From NCBI RefSeq assembly GCF_004122735.1, contig NZ_SDIF01000025.1, forward strand, positions 1 to 64,000: a stretch of DNA of 64,000 nucleotides, in the 5' to 3' direction. Each line of letters begins with the position of its first letter. Position 1 is the stretch's first letter. The stretch comes from Streptomyces sioyaensis (GTDB taxonomy: Bacteria; Actinomycetota; Actinomycetes; Streptomycetales; Streptomycetaceae). Shown here piece after piece: positions 1 through 9,519 of this stretch. The position numbers and the translations under genes are program-made. The notes under the pieces are model-generated. The model was not told the DNA's origin and made no database searches. It worked only from the letters and a program-made list of their open reading frames with translations.

Positions 1-53
1 GGAAGCGCCGTAAGGTGTGGAGTTGACTGGTACTAATAGGCCGAGGGCTTGTC
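1..53 (+). rRNA. 23S ribosomal RNA, 3' end (partial)
   Basis: The first bases match the conserved end of bacterial 23S rRNA, including the GGTACTAATAGGCCGAGGGC segment that pairs with the 5' end of the molecule. The gene starts upstream of the window. The exact 3' end is estimated. The spacer to the 5S gene is about 115 nt and holds no tRNA. Confidence 0.9.
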
Positions 54-168
54 CTCAGTTGCTCGCGTCCACTGTGTGGTTCCCGGGTTGCGAACAGTCG
101 CAATCGCTGGTTGAACCAAGTTTCACTCTTTAACTAAAAAGTGTGCTTGTTCGCTAGAACCCGATAGG

Positions 169-287
169 GTTTCGGTGGTCATAGCGTTAGGGAAACGCCC
201 GGTTACATTCCGAACCCGGAAGCTAAGCCTTTCCGCGCCGATGGTACTGCAGGGGGGACCCTGTGGGAGAGTAGGACGCCGCCGAAC
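169..287 (+). rRNA. 5S ribosomal RNA
   Basis: A 119-nt segment begins GTTTCGGTGGTCATAGCG and contains the conserved core around CCGAACCCGGAAGCTAAGCC, ending near GACGCCGCCGAAC. It fits an actinobacterial 5S rRNA in length and arrangement. It follows the 23S end and precedes a strong terminator, so it closes the rRNA operon. Ends are good to a few bases. Confidence 0.95.
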
Positions 288-295
288 AATCTTTC

Positions 296-348
296 AGGAC
301 CCTTGGTCCCAGCGTTCATGCTGGGACCAAGGGTCCTTTTTGTTTTTG
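296..348 (+). terminator. Rho-independent terminator of the rRNA operon
   Basis: A perfect 18-bp stem (296-313 with 320-337) encloses a 6-nt loop and is followed by a T-rich run (TTTTTGTTTTT). This is the clearest intrinsic terminator in the window. Confidence 0.95.
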
Positions 349-413
349 CCGAAGCGCGCTGAACTGGTCGGTGCGCGAGAATGAATGCAGTACCGAAGAC
401 AGGAGTCACGTCG

Positions 414-2498
414 ATGTCCACCAACTCTTCCGACGATCGTTCGGAGCGCCGGCCGCAGCGGCGCGACGACGGCGACCGCGGTGGTTTCCGGCGTGATGGG
501 GACAGGGGGGACCGGGGTCCCCGTGGCACCAACCGCGGTGGTGACCGCGGGGGTTACCGGCGTGATGACCGTCCGTCGGGGGGCGACCGGGGCGGGTTCC
601 GTGGCGGTGAGCGGCGGGACGAGCGCGGTGGTGACCGTGGCGGATTCCGGCGTGATGACCGGCCGTCCGGTGGTGACCGGGGCGGGTTCCGCGGCGGTGA
701 CCGGCGGGACGACCGTGGGGGCTTCCGGCGTGATGACCGTCCCTCGGGCGGTGACCGTGGTGGGTTCCGCGGCGGTGACCGGCGGGACGACCGTGGGGGC
801 TTCCGGCGTGATGACCGTCCCTCGGGCGGTGACCGTGGTGGGTTCCGCGGCGGTGACCGGCGGGACGACCGTGGGGGCTTCCGGCGTGATGACCGTCCCT
901 CGGGCGGTGACCGTGGTGGGTTCCGCGGCGGTGACCGGCGGGACGACCGTGGGGGCTTCCGGCGTGATGACCGTCCCTCGGGCGGTGACCGTGGTGGGTT
1001 CCGTGGTGGTGACCGGCGGGATGAGCGGCCGCGTGGGCCGCGTCGTGATGATGAGCGTGGTGGGTTCCGGAGGGATGACCGGCGGGACGACCGTGGCGGG
1101 GACCGTCCCGGGTTCCGGCGTGATGATCGTCCGTCCGGTGGTGACCGTGGTGGGTTCCGTGGCGGTGACCGGCGGGACGACCGCGGTGGATTCCGCAGGG
1201 ATGACCGGCGGGACGACCGCGGTGGTGACCGGGGCGGGTTCCGGCGTGATGACCGGCCGTCGGGTGGTGACCGTGGTGGGTTCCGTGGTGGTGACCGGCG
1301 GGACGATCGTGGTGGGTTCCGGCGTGATGATCGTCCGTCCGGTGGCGACCGTGGTGGGTTCCGTGGCGGGGATCGTCGGGATGAGCGGCCGCGTGGGCCG
1401 CGTCGTGATGATGAGCGCGGTGGGTTCCGGAGGGACGACCGTCCGTCCGGTGGTGACCGTGGTGGATTCCGTAGGGATGACCGTCCGTCCGGTGGTGACC
1501 GTGGTGGGTTCCGTAGGGACGACCGTGGCGGTGACCGGGGCGGGTTCCGCAGGGATGACCGGCGGGACGACCGTGGCGGATTCCGCGGAGGTGACCGTCG
1601 GGATGACCGCGGTGGCGACCGGGGTGGGTTCCGTAGGGACGACGAGCGTGGGGGGCGTCGGCCGTATGGGGGCGGGCGCGGGCGTGACGACCGTCGGGAT
1701 GATCGGCGGGACCGGGAGCGGGAACCGATCAAGCGGCTGCCGATTCCGGAGGACGTCACCGGTGACGAGATCGACAAGGATGTGCGTCAGGAGCTGCTGA
1801 GCCTGCCGAAGACGCTGGCCGAGGACGTCGCCAAGAACCTCGTGATGGTGGCGAAGCTGCTGGACGAGGACCCGGAGCGGGCGTACGGCTACTCGCGGGT
1901 GGCGCTGCGGCTGGCGTCCAGGGTGGCGGCGGTTCGGGAGGCGGCCGGCTTTGCGGCGTACGCGGTCGGCAAGTACAGCGAGGCGCTGGCGGAGTTCCGG
2001 GCGGCGCGGCGGATGACCGGCAGTGTGGAGCTGTGGCCCGTCATGGCCGACTGCGAGCGTGGGCTCGGGCGGCCGGAGAAGGCGCTGGCGATGGCCGGTG
2101 AGCCCGAGGTGCACAAGCTGGACCGGGCCGGACAGGTCGAGATGCGGCTGGTCGCGGCGGGTGCCCGGCGGGACATGGGGCAGGCCGACGCCGCGGTGGT
2201 CACGCTGCAGAGCCCGGAGCTCGCGTCGAGCGCGGTGCACCCGTGGACGGCGCGGCTGCGGTATGCGTACGCCGACGCGCTGCTGGAGGTCGGCCGCGAG
2301 GACGACGCGCGTGACTGGTTCGCCAGGGCGCTGGAGGCCGACCAGGGCGGTACGACGGATGCCTCCGACCGGCTCGCGGAGCTGGACGGGGTGGAGTTCA
2401 CCGACGCGCTGGACGAGTCCGAGGCGGAGGAGGCCGAGGGCGACGAGGCTGAGGGTGATGAGGCCGGTGACGGCGGTGACGGCGGTGTGCAGGGCTGA
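414..2498 (+). CDS. RGG-repeat protein with C-terminal TPR-like domain
   Basis: The predicted protein has 694 residues. About the first 440 are a low-complexity Asp/Arg/Gly tract built from units such as [17 protein letters not shown]. About 240 residues of helical, Ala/Leu-rich sequence resembling tetratricopeptide repeats follow, and the C-terminus is acidic. The start at 414 is preferred over the in-frame ATG at 381 because AGGAG lies 8 nt upstream. Arg-Gly-rich tracts often bind RNA, and the gene lies directly downstream of an rRNA operon, so a role with RNA or ribosomes is possible but is inference. The repeat tract is nearly identical at DNA level in places, so its length may vary between strains. 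No enzymatic motif is visible. Confidence 0.85.
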   Translation: MSTNSSDDRSERRPQRRDDGDRGGFRRDGDRGDRGPRGTNRGGDRGGYRRDDRPSGGDRGGFRGGERRDERGGDRGGFRRDDRPSGGDRGGFRGGDRRDDRGGFRRDDRPSGGDRGGFRGGDRRDDRGGFRRDDRPSGGDRGGFRGGDRRDDRGGFRRDDRPSGGDRGGFRGGDRRDDRGGFRRDDRPSGGDRGGFRGGDRRDERPRGPRRDDERGGFRRDDRRDDRGGDRPGFRRDDRPSGGDRGGFRGGDRRDDRGGFRRDDRRDDRGGDRGGFRRDDRPSGGDRGGFRGGDRRDDRGGFRRDDRPSGGDRGGFRGGDRRDERPRGPRRDDERGGFRRDDRPSGGDRGGFRRDDRPSGGDRGGFRRDDRGGDRGGFRRDDRRDDRGGFRGGDRRDDRGGDRGGFRRDDERGGRRPYGGGRGRDDRRDDRRDREREPIKRLPIPEDVTGDEIDKDVRQELLSLPKTLAEDVAKNLVMVAKLLDEDPERAYGYSRVALRLASRVAAVREAAGFAAYAVGKYSEALAEFRAARRMTGSVELWPVMADCERGLGRPEKALAMAGEPEVHKLDRAGQVEMRLVAAGARRDMGQADAAVVTLQSPELASSAVHPWTARLRYAYADALLEVGREDDARDWFARALEADQGGTTDASDRLAELDGVEFTDALDESEAEEAEGDEAEGDEAGDGGDGGVQG
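721..1032 (+). repeat. 78-bp tandem repeat, four copies, inside the RGG tract
   Basis: Near-identical units start at 721, 799, 877 and 955, each 78 bp or 26 codons. The period is a multiple of three, so copy-number change keeps the frame. A further long direct repeat, about 58 bp, occurs at about 1020 and 1380. Confidence 0.9.
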
Positions 2499-2538
2499 GC
2501 CTGCCGCTGTCGTGGGCTGAGCGGACGAGAGGGAGGAA

Positions 2539-2566
2539 GGGCGGGATCCCGTACGGGGTCCCGCCC
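2539..2566 (+). terminator. Hairpin terminator between convergent genes
   Basis: A 12-bp stem (2539-2550 with 2555-2566, one G-T pair) with loop GTAC lies between the RGG gene and the convergent desD gene. It has no long T run on either strand and may act in both directions. Confidence 0.65.
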
Positions 2567-2591
2567 TTCGGCATGTCTGTGGGGGAGGGGG

Positions 2592-4397
2592 TCAGGCGGG
2601 CGGTGCGTAGGGGGCGAGGGGGTTGCGGAGGGTGCCGATGAGCTGGAGGGCGCCCGCGGGGTCCTGGAGGTCGACCATCTCCTGGTTGTTGCGCAGCTGG
2701 AGGCGGTTGAGGCAGGAGAGGGCGAACTCCTCGGCGAACATGTCGTATTGGGCGAACTTGTCGGCGAGGTGCGGCGCGGACGCCTGGTAGTCGAGGACGC
2801 ACTCGGCGACCGTGCGCCAGAAGGTGTCCTCGTCGAGGACGCCGCGGTCGTCGAGGATGCCGCTGAGGAAGCGGAAGAAGCAGTCGAAGACGTCGGTGAA
2901 GACGGAGAGGAGTTTTTTGTCCTCGGGGACGTCGGCGCGGATGCGTTCGACGGCCGGGGGCAGGACCGCGGTGGGGTCCATGACGGCGATCTCCTCGGCG
3001 ATGTCCTTGAAGATGACCCGGGCCACCGCGCCGTCCTCGATGACCAGGATGGCGTTCTCGCCGTGCGGCATGAAGACCAGGTCGTAGGAGTAGAAGGCGT
3101 GCAGGACCGGGGTCAGGTACGCGTCGAGGTAGCGGCGCAGCCAGTCGGCGGGGGCCAGGCCGGATTCCTTGATGAGGGCCGCGGCGAAGGAATCGTCCTG
3201 GTCGTCGGTGTGGAGGAGGGAGGCCATGGTGGCGAGTCGGCGGCCCGGTTCGAGGGCGGCGACGGGGCTTTCGCGCCAGAGGGCGGCGAGCATTTTGCGG
3301 TACGGGGAGCCCTTGGCGGTGGCGGCCTCGTACTGGGGGTGGTGGTAGCCGAGGGCGGCGCGCTCGCGGATGATCGAGAAGCCGGTGGCCCGGAAGGTGT
3401 CGTCGGCGTCGATCAGGCGGGCGAGCCAGTCGTTGATGGCCGGGGTGGCTTCCATGTAGGCGGCGGACAGGCCGCGCATGAAGCCCATGTTGAGCACCGA
3501 GAGCGCCGTTTTGACGTAGTGGGCGGCGGGGTTGGTGGTGTTGAAGAAGGTGCGCAGGGACTGCTGGGCGAGGTAGCTGTCGTCGCCGGGGCCCAGGCAC
3601 ACCAGGTGCTGCTGGGCGACCTCGGCGGCGAAGGTGACCGAGAGCTTGTTCCACCACTGCCAGGGGTGGGTGGGGAAGAGGTAGTAGTCGTCCGGGTCGA
3701 GACCCAGGCCGGTGAGGGTGGCGGTGAAGCGGTCGCGAGTGTGCCGGGGGAGTTCGCCGCGTATGAGGGTGTCGTAGTCGAGGCCGGCGCCGGCGGTGAA
3801 GGTGGCGCGGTCGCGGCGGGCGGCGAGCCAGATCAGCTGGAGGGGACGGGCGGTTTCCGGGGCGTAGGCGTGGTACTCGTGGATGCCGAAGCCGAGGCGG
3901 CCGTTGTTGGCGACGAAGCACGGGTGGCCCTCGGTCATCCCGGACTCGATGGCCTGGAAGCCGGCGTGGGCGAGTGCGGCGGCGGTGGGCTGGTGGGCGG
4001 CGAGTTTGTAGGCGGTGCCGGAGAGGGTGGAGCTGATCTCCTCCAGGTAGACGGGGAGGACCTCCGCGCCGAGTCCCAGGGAGTCGCGCAGTTCCAGGAT
4101 GAACTCCAGAGCGTCCAGGGGGAGTTCGGTGTGGGCGCGGTGACGGGTGATGCTGTCGGCGTCGATCTGCCAGTGGTCCAGGGCCTGTCTGCGGGCGGCG
4201 AAGCGGTACTCGGTCGAGCCGTCGTCGCTGTGCAGACAGTAGTGGCCTTCCGGTGGCAGGCGCTTGGGGGTGAGCAGCCGTTCATGGGCGAACTCGGCGA
4301 GGGCCTTGCGGAGCAGCAGGCGGTTGGCCCGTGCCCACAGGGCGGGGGTGAGGTGGGCGACGGCTTCCTGGGCGGTGGGCCGGCCGGCGGCGGTCAT
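2592..4397 (-). CDS. desD: Desferrioxamine synthetase, IucA/IucC family (DesD)
   Basis: The product is 601 residues. It is an NIS synthetase that, in the known Streptomyces pathway, uses ATP to oligomerise and cyclise N-hydroxy-N-succinylcadaverine units into desferrioxamines. A GHPCFVANNGRLGF segment near residues 150-170 corresponds to the family's conserved nucleotide-binding motif. FPTHPWQWW and the C-terminal IucA/IucC/FhuF-like region also fit. The start is set at 4397 because its ATG overlaps the desC stop in an ATGA, which implies translational coupling. It is the last gene of the minus-strand operon. The order A-B-C-D and the neighbours make the assignment strong; the ratio of linear to cyclic product cannot be read from sequence. 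Confidence 0.92.
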   Translation of the reverse strand: MTAAGRPTAQEAVAHLTPALWARANRLLLRKALAEFAHERLLTPKRLPPEGHYCLHSDDGSTEYRFAARRQALDHWQIDADSITRHRAHTELPLDALEFILELRDSLGLGAEVLPVYLEEISSTLSGTAYKLAAHQPTAAALAHAGFQAIESGMTEGHPCFVANNGRLGFGIHEYHAYAPETARPLQLIWLAARRDRATFTAGAGLDYDTLIRGELPRHTRDRFTATLTGLGLDPDDYYLFPTHPWQWWNKLSVTFAAEVAQQHLVCLGPGDDSYLAQQSLRTFFNTTNPAAHYVKTALSVLNMGFMRGLSAAYMEATPAINDWLARLIDADDTFRATGFSIIRERAALGYHHPQYEAATAKGSPYRKMLAALWRESPVAALEPGRRLATMASLLHTDDQDDSFAAALIKESGLAPADWLRRYLDAYLTPVLHAFYSYDLVFMPHGENAILVIEDGAVARVIFKDIAEEIAVMDPTAVLPPAVERIRADVPEDKKLLSVFTDVFDCFFRFLSGILDDRGVLDEDTFWRTVAECVLDYQASAPHLADKFAQYDMFAEEFALSCLNRLQLRNNQEMVDLQDPAGALQLIGTLRNPLAPYAPPA

Positions 4398-5038
4398 CGG
4401 TGGTCTCCTCGGGTGGCCAGGAACTTCTCGCGGGTGCACGTGCTGAGGCAGGCGTCTTTGGCGGGGAGCGAGACGGTGCGCAGGACCTCGAAGCCGACGG
4501 CCTCGTTGAGGGCGTGGACGGCGGTGTTGCGGGCGTCGGGTTCGACGACGACGCGGCGGGTGGCCGGGTCGGCGAAGAGCATCTCCATGACGGTGGTGAG
4601 CACGGCGAGGGTGAAGCCGTGCACCGGGGTGGTGGTGGGAGCGGTGAGGAAGTGCATGCCGACGTCGCCGGGCTCGGCGGTGTGGATGCCGACCAGCTCC
4701 CGGTGGGCCGGGTCGTAGCGCTCCATGAGGAAGGCCGGTGTGCCGTTGTGCAGGCCGAGGAAGGCGTCGTGGAAGGGGTCGGCGGCGATCCGCGCGCTCT
4801 CCTTCTCGACGGCGGCGAGGTCGCAGTCCTGCATCAGCCAGAAGACGGCTTTGGGGTGGGTGACCCAGCCGTGCAGCAGCCGGGCGTCGGCGGCCGGATC
4901 GACCGGGCGCAGGGCGAACTCCCCGAGCGTGGCGTCGGTGCGGGTGAAGAGCGGGGCGGCGGCCGGCCGCTCGCCGGGCCCGGCCTCGGACGCGTGCGGC
5001 GCGCGCTGCCCGGGGATGCGCGTGCGGTGCTCGTTCAT
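4394..5038 (-). CDS. desC: GNAT-type acyltransferase (DesC)
   Basis: The predicted protein has 214 residues. It resembles the acyltransferases of hydroxamate siderophore pathways, which acylate the hydroxylamine of N-hydroxycadaverine from succinyl-CoA or acetyl-CoA. The region from about residue 40 ([19 protein letters not shown]) to the end ([22 protein letters not shown]) has the layout of this GNAT group. The start at 5038 is chosen because its ATG overlaps the desB stop (ATGA). The 3' end overlaps desD in the same way. Longer frames upstream run antisense to nothing useful and are ignored. Confidence 0.9.
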   Translation of the reverse strand: MNEHRTRIPGQRAPHASEAGPGERPAAAPLFTRTDATLGEFALRPVDPAADARLLHGWVTHPKAVFWLMQDCDLAAVEKESARIAADPFHDAFLGLHNGTPAFLMERYDPAHRELVGIHTAEPGDVGMHFLTAPTTTPVHGFTLAVLTTVMEMLFADPATRRVVVEPDARNTAVHALNEAVGFEVLRTVSLPAKDACLSTCTREKFLATRGDHR

Positions 5039-6354
5039 GCGGGGACCTCCAGGGGGTGGTGCGGGCCGGCCGGGGCGGCGAACTCCTGGAAGGCGATGGC
5101 CTTTTCGACCGGGTAGTACTCGCGGCCGAGCAGCTCGCGCACCAGACACGAGTTGCGGTAGGCGGCCATGCCGAGGTCGGGGGTGACGAAGCCGTGCGTG
5201 TGCAGCTCGGCGTTCTGCACGAAGATGCCGTGGCCGGTGGTGTCGATGCTGTAGTTGCGGGCCACGTCGTAGCGGCCGGCGTCGTCCCAGACGATGCGGT
5301 CGTGGACCGGGGCGAGGAAGTCCGGGACGCGGTAGCGGTAGCCGGTGGCGAGGATCAGGCCCTGGGTGTCGAGGGTGAAGTCCGTGCCCTGTTCCTCCTG
5401 GCGCAGGCCGAGGGTGTAGGTGCCGGAGGTCCGGTCGTAGCGGGCCCGGTGCAGGGCGGTGTTGGTGAGCAGCCGGGTGGGGACGGGGCCGCTGAGGTTC
5501 TTCTGGTAGAGCAGGTCGAAGATGTCGTTGATCAGGGCGGAGTCGATGCCCTTGTAGAGGTGTTTCTGGGTGGCGTTGAGGCGGTCGCGGGTGGCCGCGG
5601 GGAGGGCGTGGAAGTAGTCCACGTACTCCGGCGAGGTCATCTCCAGGGTGAGCTTGGTGTATTCGAGGGGGAAGAAGCGCGGGGAGCGGGTCGCCCAGGT
5701 CAGGCGGTAGCCGTGGTGGTCGATGTCCTGGAGGAGGTCGTGGTAGATCTCGGCGGCGCTCTGGCCGCTGCCGATCAGGGTGATGCTGTCCTTGGCCTGG
5801 AGGGACGCCTTGGCGTCGAGGTAGTCGGCGTTGTGCAGCAGATCGCCGCCCAGGCCCCGGCAGGCCTCGGGGAGGTGTGGCGGGGTGCCGGTGCCCAGGA
5901 CGAGCTTGCGGGCGCGGTGCGAGGTGACCTCGCCGGTGGGCAGGTGCGTGGCGTGGACGACGTACAGCTCCGCGGCCGGGTCGTACTCGACGGTGGTCAC
6001 CCGGTGGGAGAAGCGGACGGTGTCGAGCTTGCCGGCCGCCCAGCGGCAGTAGTCGTTGAACTCGGCGCGCAGCGGATAGAAGCTCTCGCGGATGTAGAAG
6101 GAGTAGAGCCGCCCCGATTCCTTGAGGTAGTGGAGGAACGAGAAGGGGGAGGTGGGGTCGGCGAGGGTGACCAGGTCGGCCAGGAACGGCACCTGGAGGT
6201 GGCTGCTGTCCAGCATCATGCCGGGGTGCCAGTCGAAGGACGGCTTGTCGTCCAGGAACAGGCCGTCGAGCCCGTCGATCGGCTCGGTCAGACAGGCCAG
6301 ACCCAGATTGAACGGGCCGAGGCCGATGGCGATGAAGTCGTAAGGGGCGGACAC
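5035..6354 (-). CDS. desB: Cadaverine N-hydroxylase, flavin monooxygenase (DesB)
   Basis: The product is 439 residues. It belongs to the lysine/ornithine N-monooxygenase family and, in the known pathway, converts cadaverine to N-hydroxycadaverine using FAD, NADPH and oxygen. The N-terminal FAD motif reads GLGPFNLG (residues 11-18). A second dinucleotide motif, GSGQSAAEI, lies near residue 200, and a conserved LATGYRYR segment is near the C-terminus. The GTG start at 6354 gives a normal family length and has GGAG upstream; the open frame extends much farther but only as antisense noise. It ends in an overlap with desC and is separated from desA by about 38 nt. Confidence 0.92.
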   Translation of the reverse strand: MSAPYDFIAIGLGPFNLGLACLTEPIDGLDGLFLDDKPSFDWHPGMMLDSSHLQVPFLADLVTLADPTSPFSFLHYLKESGRLYSFYIRESFYPLRAEFNDYCRWAAGKLDTVRFSHRVTTVEYDPAAELYVVHATHLPTGEVTSHRARKLVLGTGTPPHLPEACRGLGGDLLHNADYLDAKASLQAKDSITLIGSGQSAAEIYHDLLQDIDHHGYRLTWATRSPRFFPLEYTKLTLEMTSPEYVDYFHALPAATRDRLNATQKHLYKGIDSALINDIFDLLYQKNLSGPVPTRLLTNTALHRARYDRTSGTYTLGLRQEEQGTDFTLDTQGLILATGYRYRVPDFLAPVHDRIVWDDAGRYDVARNYSIDTTGHGIFVQNAELHTHGFVTPDLGMAAYRNSCLVRELLGREYYPVEKAIAFQEFAAPAGPHHPLEVPA

Positions 6355-6392
6355 GGGGGCTCCGGTGGGGGTTCGGCGAGGGGGAGGGTCGG

Positions 6393-7925
6393 TCAGCGCG
6401 CGCTGAGCGTCGGCCGGGGCCGGGCGGCGAGGAAGGTGCCGGCGTGCTCGGCGATCAGATCGAGCACGGTGGCGATGTCCTCCAGCGTGGTCTCCGGGTT
6501 GAGCAGGGTGAACTTGAGGTAGTGGCGGCCGTCGACGGTGGTGCCCGCGACGATCGCGTCGCCGGAGGCGAACAGGGCTTCCCGGGCGTGCAGATTGACC
6601 CGGTCGCTGAGGTCGGGGTCCTGGTCGGTGCTGGGGACGTAGCGGAAGACCAGGGTGCTCAGCCGGGGCTCGACGACGACCTCGAAGCGGGGGTCGTCGT
6701 ACAGCAGCTTCCAGGCGTCGGCGGCGCGGTCGATGACCTCGTCGAAGAGTGCGCCGATGGCCTCGGCGCCCATGATGCGCAGGGTGAGCCAGAGCTTGAG
6801 GGCGTCGAAGCGGCGGGTGGTCTGGAGTGACTTGTCGACCTGGTTGGGGATGCGCTGCTCCACCATCCGGCGCGGGTTGAGGTAGTCCGCGTGGTAGGTG
6901 ACGTGCCGCAGGGTGGTGCGGTCGCGGACCAGGACCGCGCTCGAACTGACCGGCTGGAAGAAGGACTTGTGGTAGTCGACGGTCACCGAGTCGGCGCGTT
7001 CGATGCCGGCCAGCAGGGCGCGTCGGCGGGAGACCAGCAGGCCGCAGCCGTACGCGGCGTCGACGTGCATCCAGGCGCCGTACCCGGCGCACAGGCCGGC
7101 GATCTCGGGGAGCGGGTCGATCGAGCCGAAGTCGGTGGTGCCGGCCGTCGCGACGACGGCCATGGGTATCAGGCCCTCACGGTCGCAGCGCGCCAGTTCC
7201 GCGGCCAGGTCGGTGGTGCGCATCCGCTTCTGCTCGTCGCAGGGGACGGCGATGACGGCCTCCGCGCCCAGGCCGAGCAGGGTGGCGGCTTTGCGGATGC
7301 TGAAGTGGCTGCAGGCGGAGGTAAGGATGCGCAGCCGCGGCAGGACGTCGGAGGGCCCGGAGCCGGCGGGTACCTCGCCGCCGGTGAGCGCGCGGCGGCA
7401 GGCCTCGTCCCGGGCGAGCAGCATGGCCTGGAGGTTGGACTGGCTGCCGCCGCTGGTGAAGATGCCGTCGGCGCGCGCGCCGAGGCCGATCCGGTCGGCC
7501 GTCCAGTCGATCAGCCGGCGCTCGATGAGGGTGCCCCCGGCGCTCTGGTCCCAGGTGTCCAGGGAGGAGTTGACGGCGGCGAGCACGGCCTCGCCGACCA
7601 GGGCGGGGATCACCACGGGGCAGTTGAGGTGGGCGAGGTAGCGCGGGTGGTGGAAGTAGACGGCGTCGCGGAGGTAGACGTCCTCCAGCTCGTCCAGCGC
7701 GGCGGTCGCGTCGTACAGCGGCGCGTCCAGGTCGACGCCGGAGACGGTGGGGGTGAGGCCGTCGACGGTGATGCCGGTGAACGGGCGGGTGGTGCCGGCG
7801 ATTTTGGCGCTGATCCGGGCGACGGTCTCGGTGACCGCGCGGTGGTAGTGGTGCGCCGTGCCGTTGTGGAGCAGATGGGTCCGGCTGTCGGACGGGTCCT
7901 CGGTGGAGTGCGCGAGGAGACTCAT
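6393..7925 (-). CDS. desA: PLP-dependent lysine decarboxylase (DesA)
   Basis: The product is 510 residues, a group II pyridoxal-phosphate decarboxylase. DesA makes cadaverine from lysine, the committed step of desferrioxamine synthesis. The Schiff-base lysine is K320 in [16 protein letters not shown] upstream carries the Asp that contacts the PLP ring nitrogen, and TSGGSQSNL lies near residue 160. The ATG at 7925 follows GGGAGGA at good spacing. It is the first gene of the des operon, and an iron box lies about 90 bp upstream, so the operon should be repressed when iron is plentiful. Confidence 0.94.
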   Translation of the reverse strand: MSLLAHSTEDPSDSRTHLLHNGTAHHYHRAVTETVARISAKIAGTTRPFTGITVDGLTPTVSGVDLDAPLYDATAALDELEDVYLRDAVYFHHPRYLAHLNCPVVIPALVGEAVLAAVNSSLDTWDQSAGGTLIERRLIDWTADRIGLGARADGIFTSGGSQSNLQAMLLARDEACRRALTGGEVPAGSGPSDVLPRLRILTSACSHFSIRKAATLLGLGAEAVIAVPCDEQKRMRTTDLAAELARCDREGLIPMAVVATAGTTDFGSIDPLPEIAGLCAGYGAWMHVDAAYGCGLLVSRRRALLAGIERADSVTVDYHKSFFQPVSSSAVLVRDRTTLRHVTYHADYLNPRRMVEQRIPNQVDKSLQTTRRFDALKLWLTLRIMGAEAIGALFDEVIDRAADAWKLLYDDPRFEVVVEPRLSTLVFRYVPSTDQDPDLSDRVNLHAREALFASGDAIVAGTTVDGRHYLKFTLLNPETTLEDIATVLDLIAEHAGTFLAARPRPTLSAR

Positions 7926-8008
7926 GACGATGTCCTCCCTGGTGCGGAGTTGACCACGTCCCGCGCAGGGTGGGGTGTGCGCAGGGGCAGGGAGACCTGC
8001 CCGGCGAC

Positions 8009-8035
8009 GTAGTTAGGTAAGCCTAACCTAACTAC
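8009..8035 (-). promoter_or_regulatory. Iron box upstream of desA (DmdR/DtxR-type operator)
   Basis: TTAGGTAAGCCTAACCTAA at 8013-8031 matches the actinobacterial iron-box consensus. It lies in a larger perfect inverted repeat with 10-bp arms (8009-8018 and 8026-8035) around a 7-nt centre. The position upstream of desA indicates iron-dependent repression. Confidence 0.9.
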
Positions 8036-8081
8036 GCCGAAGGGAGGGTGTGTGGTGCCGCGGTGCGGGCGGCGCGGGAGG

Positions 8082-9347
8082 TCAGTTGCCGGTGTCGTCC
8101 AGCGTGCGCAGGACCAGGCCGGTGGCGGGCTTGGGGCCGAAGGAGGTGGACTTCCGCGGCATCGTCACGCCCCGCTCCGCGAGCTGACGGACCGTCTCCT
8201 CGGAGGTGGCGCGCATCAGGACCGCGGTGCCGCCGTGCCGGGCGGCCTGCTCGACCGCGGCCCCGGTGTGATGCAGATAGCCGATGTCCGACGGATGGTC
8301 AGGGATGTGCCAGACCTCGTCCAGCAGGACGGAGTGCAGCACCGTGGCGTCCAGCTGCCGCCAGGCCTCGGGCCGGTCCCGGCGGATCGTCCGGTCCAGC
8401 AGGCCGGGGTCGGGGCGGTCCAGGAGGTGGAAGGAGTCCGGCCCGCCGGCCAGGACGAAGGCGGTACCGGGCGTCTCCTCCAGGGCCTCCAGGGCGGCGG
8501 ACAGCTCGCCCGGGAGCGTACGGGCGCGGAAGGCACCGGCCAGATCCGCCAGCGCCTTGGCCGGCGGCAGATGCGGCAGCACCCGGTGGATCGCCCGGAC
8601 CTGGAGCGGATAGCGGGCGGTGTCGACCAGCAGCACCAGGCCGGACGCCCAGGGCGAGGCCACGTCGGCGCCGGGCTGCTGCTCGTACAGCCGCTGGTAG
8701 GTCGCCCAGCGGTGGTGGCCGTCGGCGATCAGGGCCTGCCGGCCGCTGAGGTCGTCGTCGATGGCGGCGAGGTCGGCGGGGGCGGTGACCGCCCACAGGC
8801 GGTGCGCGAAGCCGTCCTCCGTGACGGTCGCGAGCAGCGGCTCCTCCTCCACCACCCGCTCGATGACCGCGGCGGCGCCGGTCGCGGTGCCCTGGCCGCG
8901 GTAGGACAGCAGCAGCGGTTCGAAGTTGGCGGCCGCCGCACGCATCAGGGCGGCCCGGTCCTCGACCACCTCCGGGATGACGCCCTCGTGCGGCAGCACC
9001 GGGCCGTCCAGCCGCAGCGCCCCGATCAGTCCGCGCTGCAGCACCTCACCGGCGCGCTGCTCGTAGACGTACAGCGCGGGCTCGGCGTCCTGCGTCAGCA
9101 CGCCCTCGGCGCGCCAGCGGCGCAGGGTGTCGGCGGCCTGGCGGTGGCGGGTGGTCGGGTCCGCGGCGTGCGGGAGGATCAGCCGGACGATGTTGTACGG
9201 ATCGGCGGTCTCCAGATGGCGCACGCCGTCCGGCCGGACCACCACGTCGTACGGCGGTGAGGTCACGGCGGTCAGGCTGCTGACGCGTTCCCGGGCGTAA
9301 CGCAGTCCGCGGAACGGGAGGAGGCGGAGGCCGTCGCTACTGGTCAT
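8082..9347 (-). CDS. DUF1015 family protein
   Basis: The product is 421 residues. The N-terminus (LLPFRGLRYARERVSSLTAVTSPPYDVV), DPYNIVRL, and the central ADGHHRWATYQRL segment are typical of DUF1015, a conserved cytosolic family of unproven function. The ATG at 9347 has no Shine-Dalgarno sequence, but TAGCAT lies 6 nt upstream and could be a -10 box for a leaderless mRNA. It is divergent from the HAD gene. The iron box lies just downstream, between this gene and desA; whether it affects this gene is unknown. Confidence 0.85.
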   Translation of the reverse strand: MTSSDGLRLLPFRGLRYARERVSSLTAVTSPPYDVVVRPDGVRHLETADPYNIVRLILPHAADPTTRHRQAADTLRRWRAEGVLTQDAEPALYVYEQRAGEVLQRGLIGALRLDGPVLPHEGVIPEVVEDRAALMRAAAANFEPLLLSYRGQGTATGAAAVIERVVEEEPLLATVTEDGFAHRLWAVTAPADLAAIDDDLSGRQALIADGHHRWATYQRLYEQQPGADVASPWASGLVLLVDTARYPLQVRAIHRVLPHLPPAKALADLAGAFRARTLPGELSAALEALEETPGTAFVLAGGPDSFHLLDRPDPGLLDRTIRRDRPEAWRQLDATVLHSVLLDEVWHIPDHPSDIGYLHHTGAAVEQAARHGGTAVLMRATSEETVRQLAERGVTMPRKSTSFGPKPATGLVLRTLDDTGN

Positions 9348-9519
9348 TGAAGAATGCTATGCCGCCACACCGATGAGGGAAGATCGGGGGACAGCCCGTA
9401 CGTGGCTGGAAATACCGGTAGGCGCGAAGCGGAGGGGCACGCACCGGTGCCGGGCGGCGAGTCGCCCCCGGTGGCGGCGGGTCCCTCCGTGGGCGCACGG
9501 GAGCGAGGAGCGAGACGGC

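Noticed and set aside
294..2240. 648-residue minus-strand frame and 471-residue plus-strand frame over the RGG gene
   Set aside because: The repeat with strong codon bias keeps other frames open. Their proteins are simple Thr/Pro or Val/Gly repeats without start signals, and the frame with RBS and a folded C-terminus is the RGG one.
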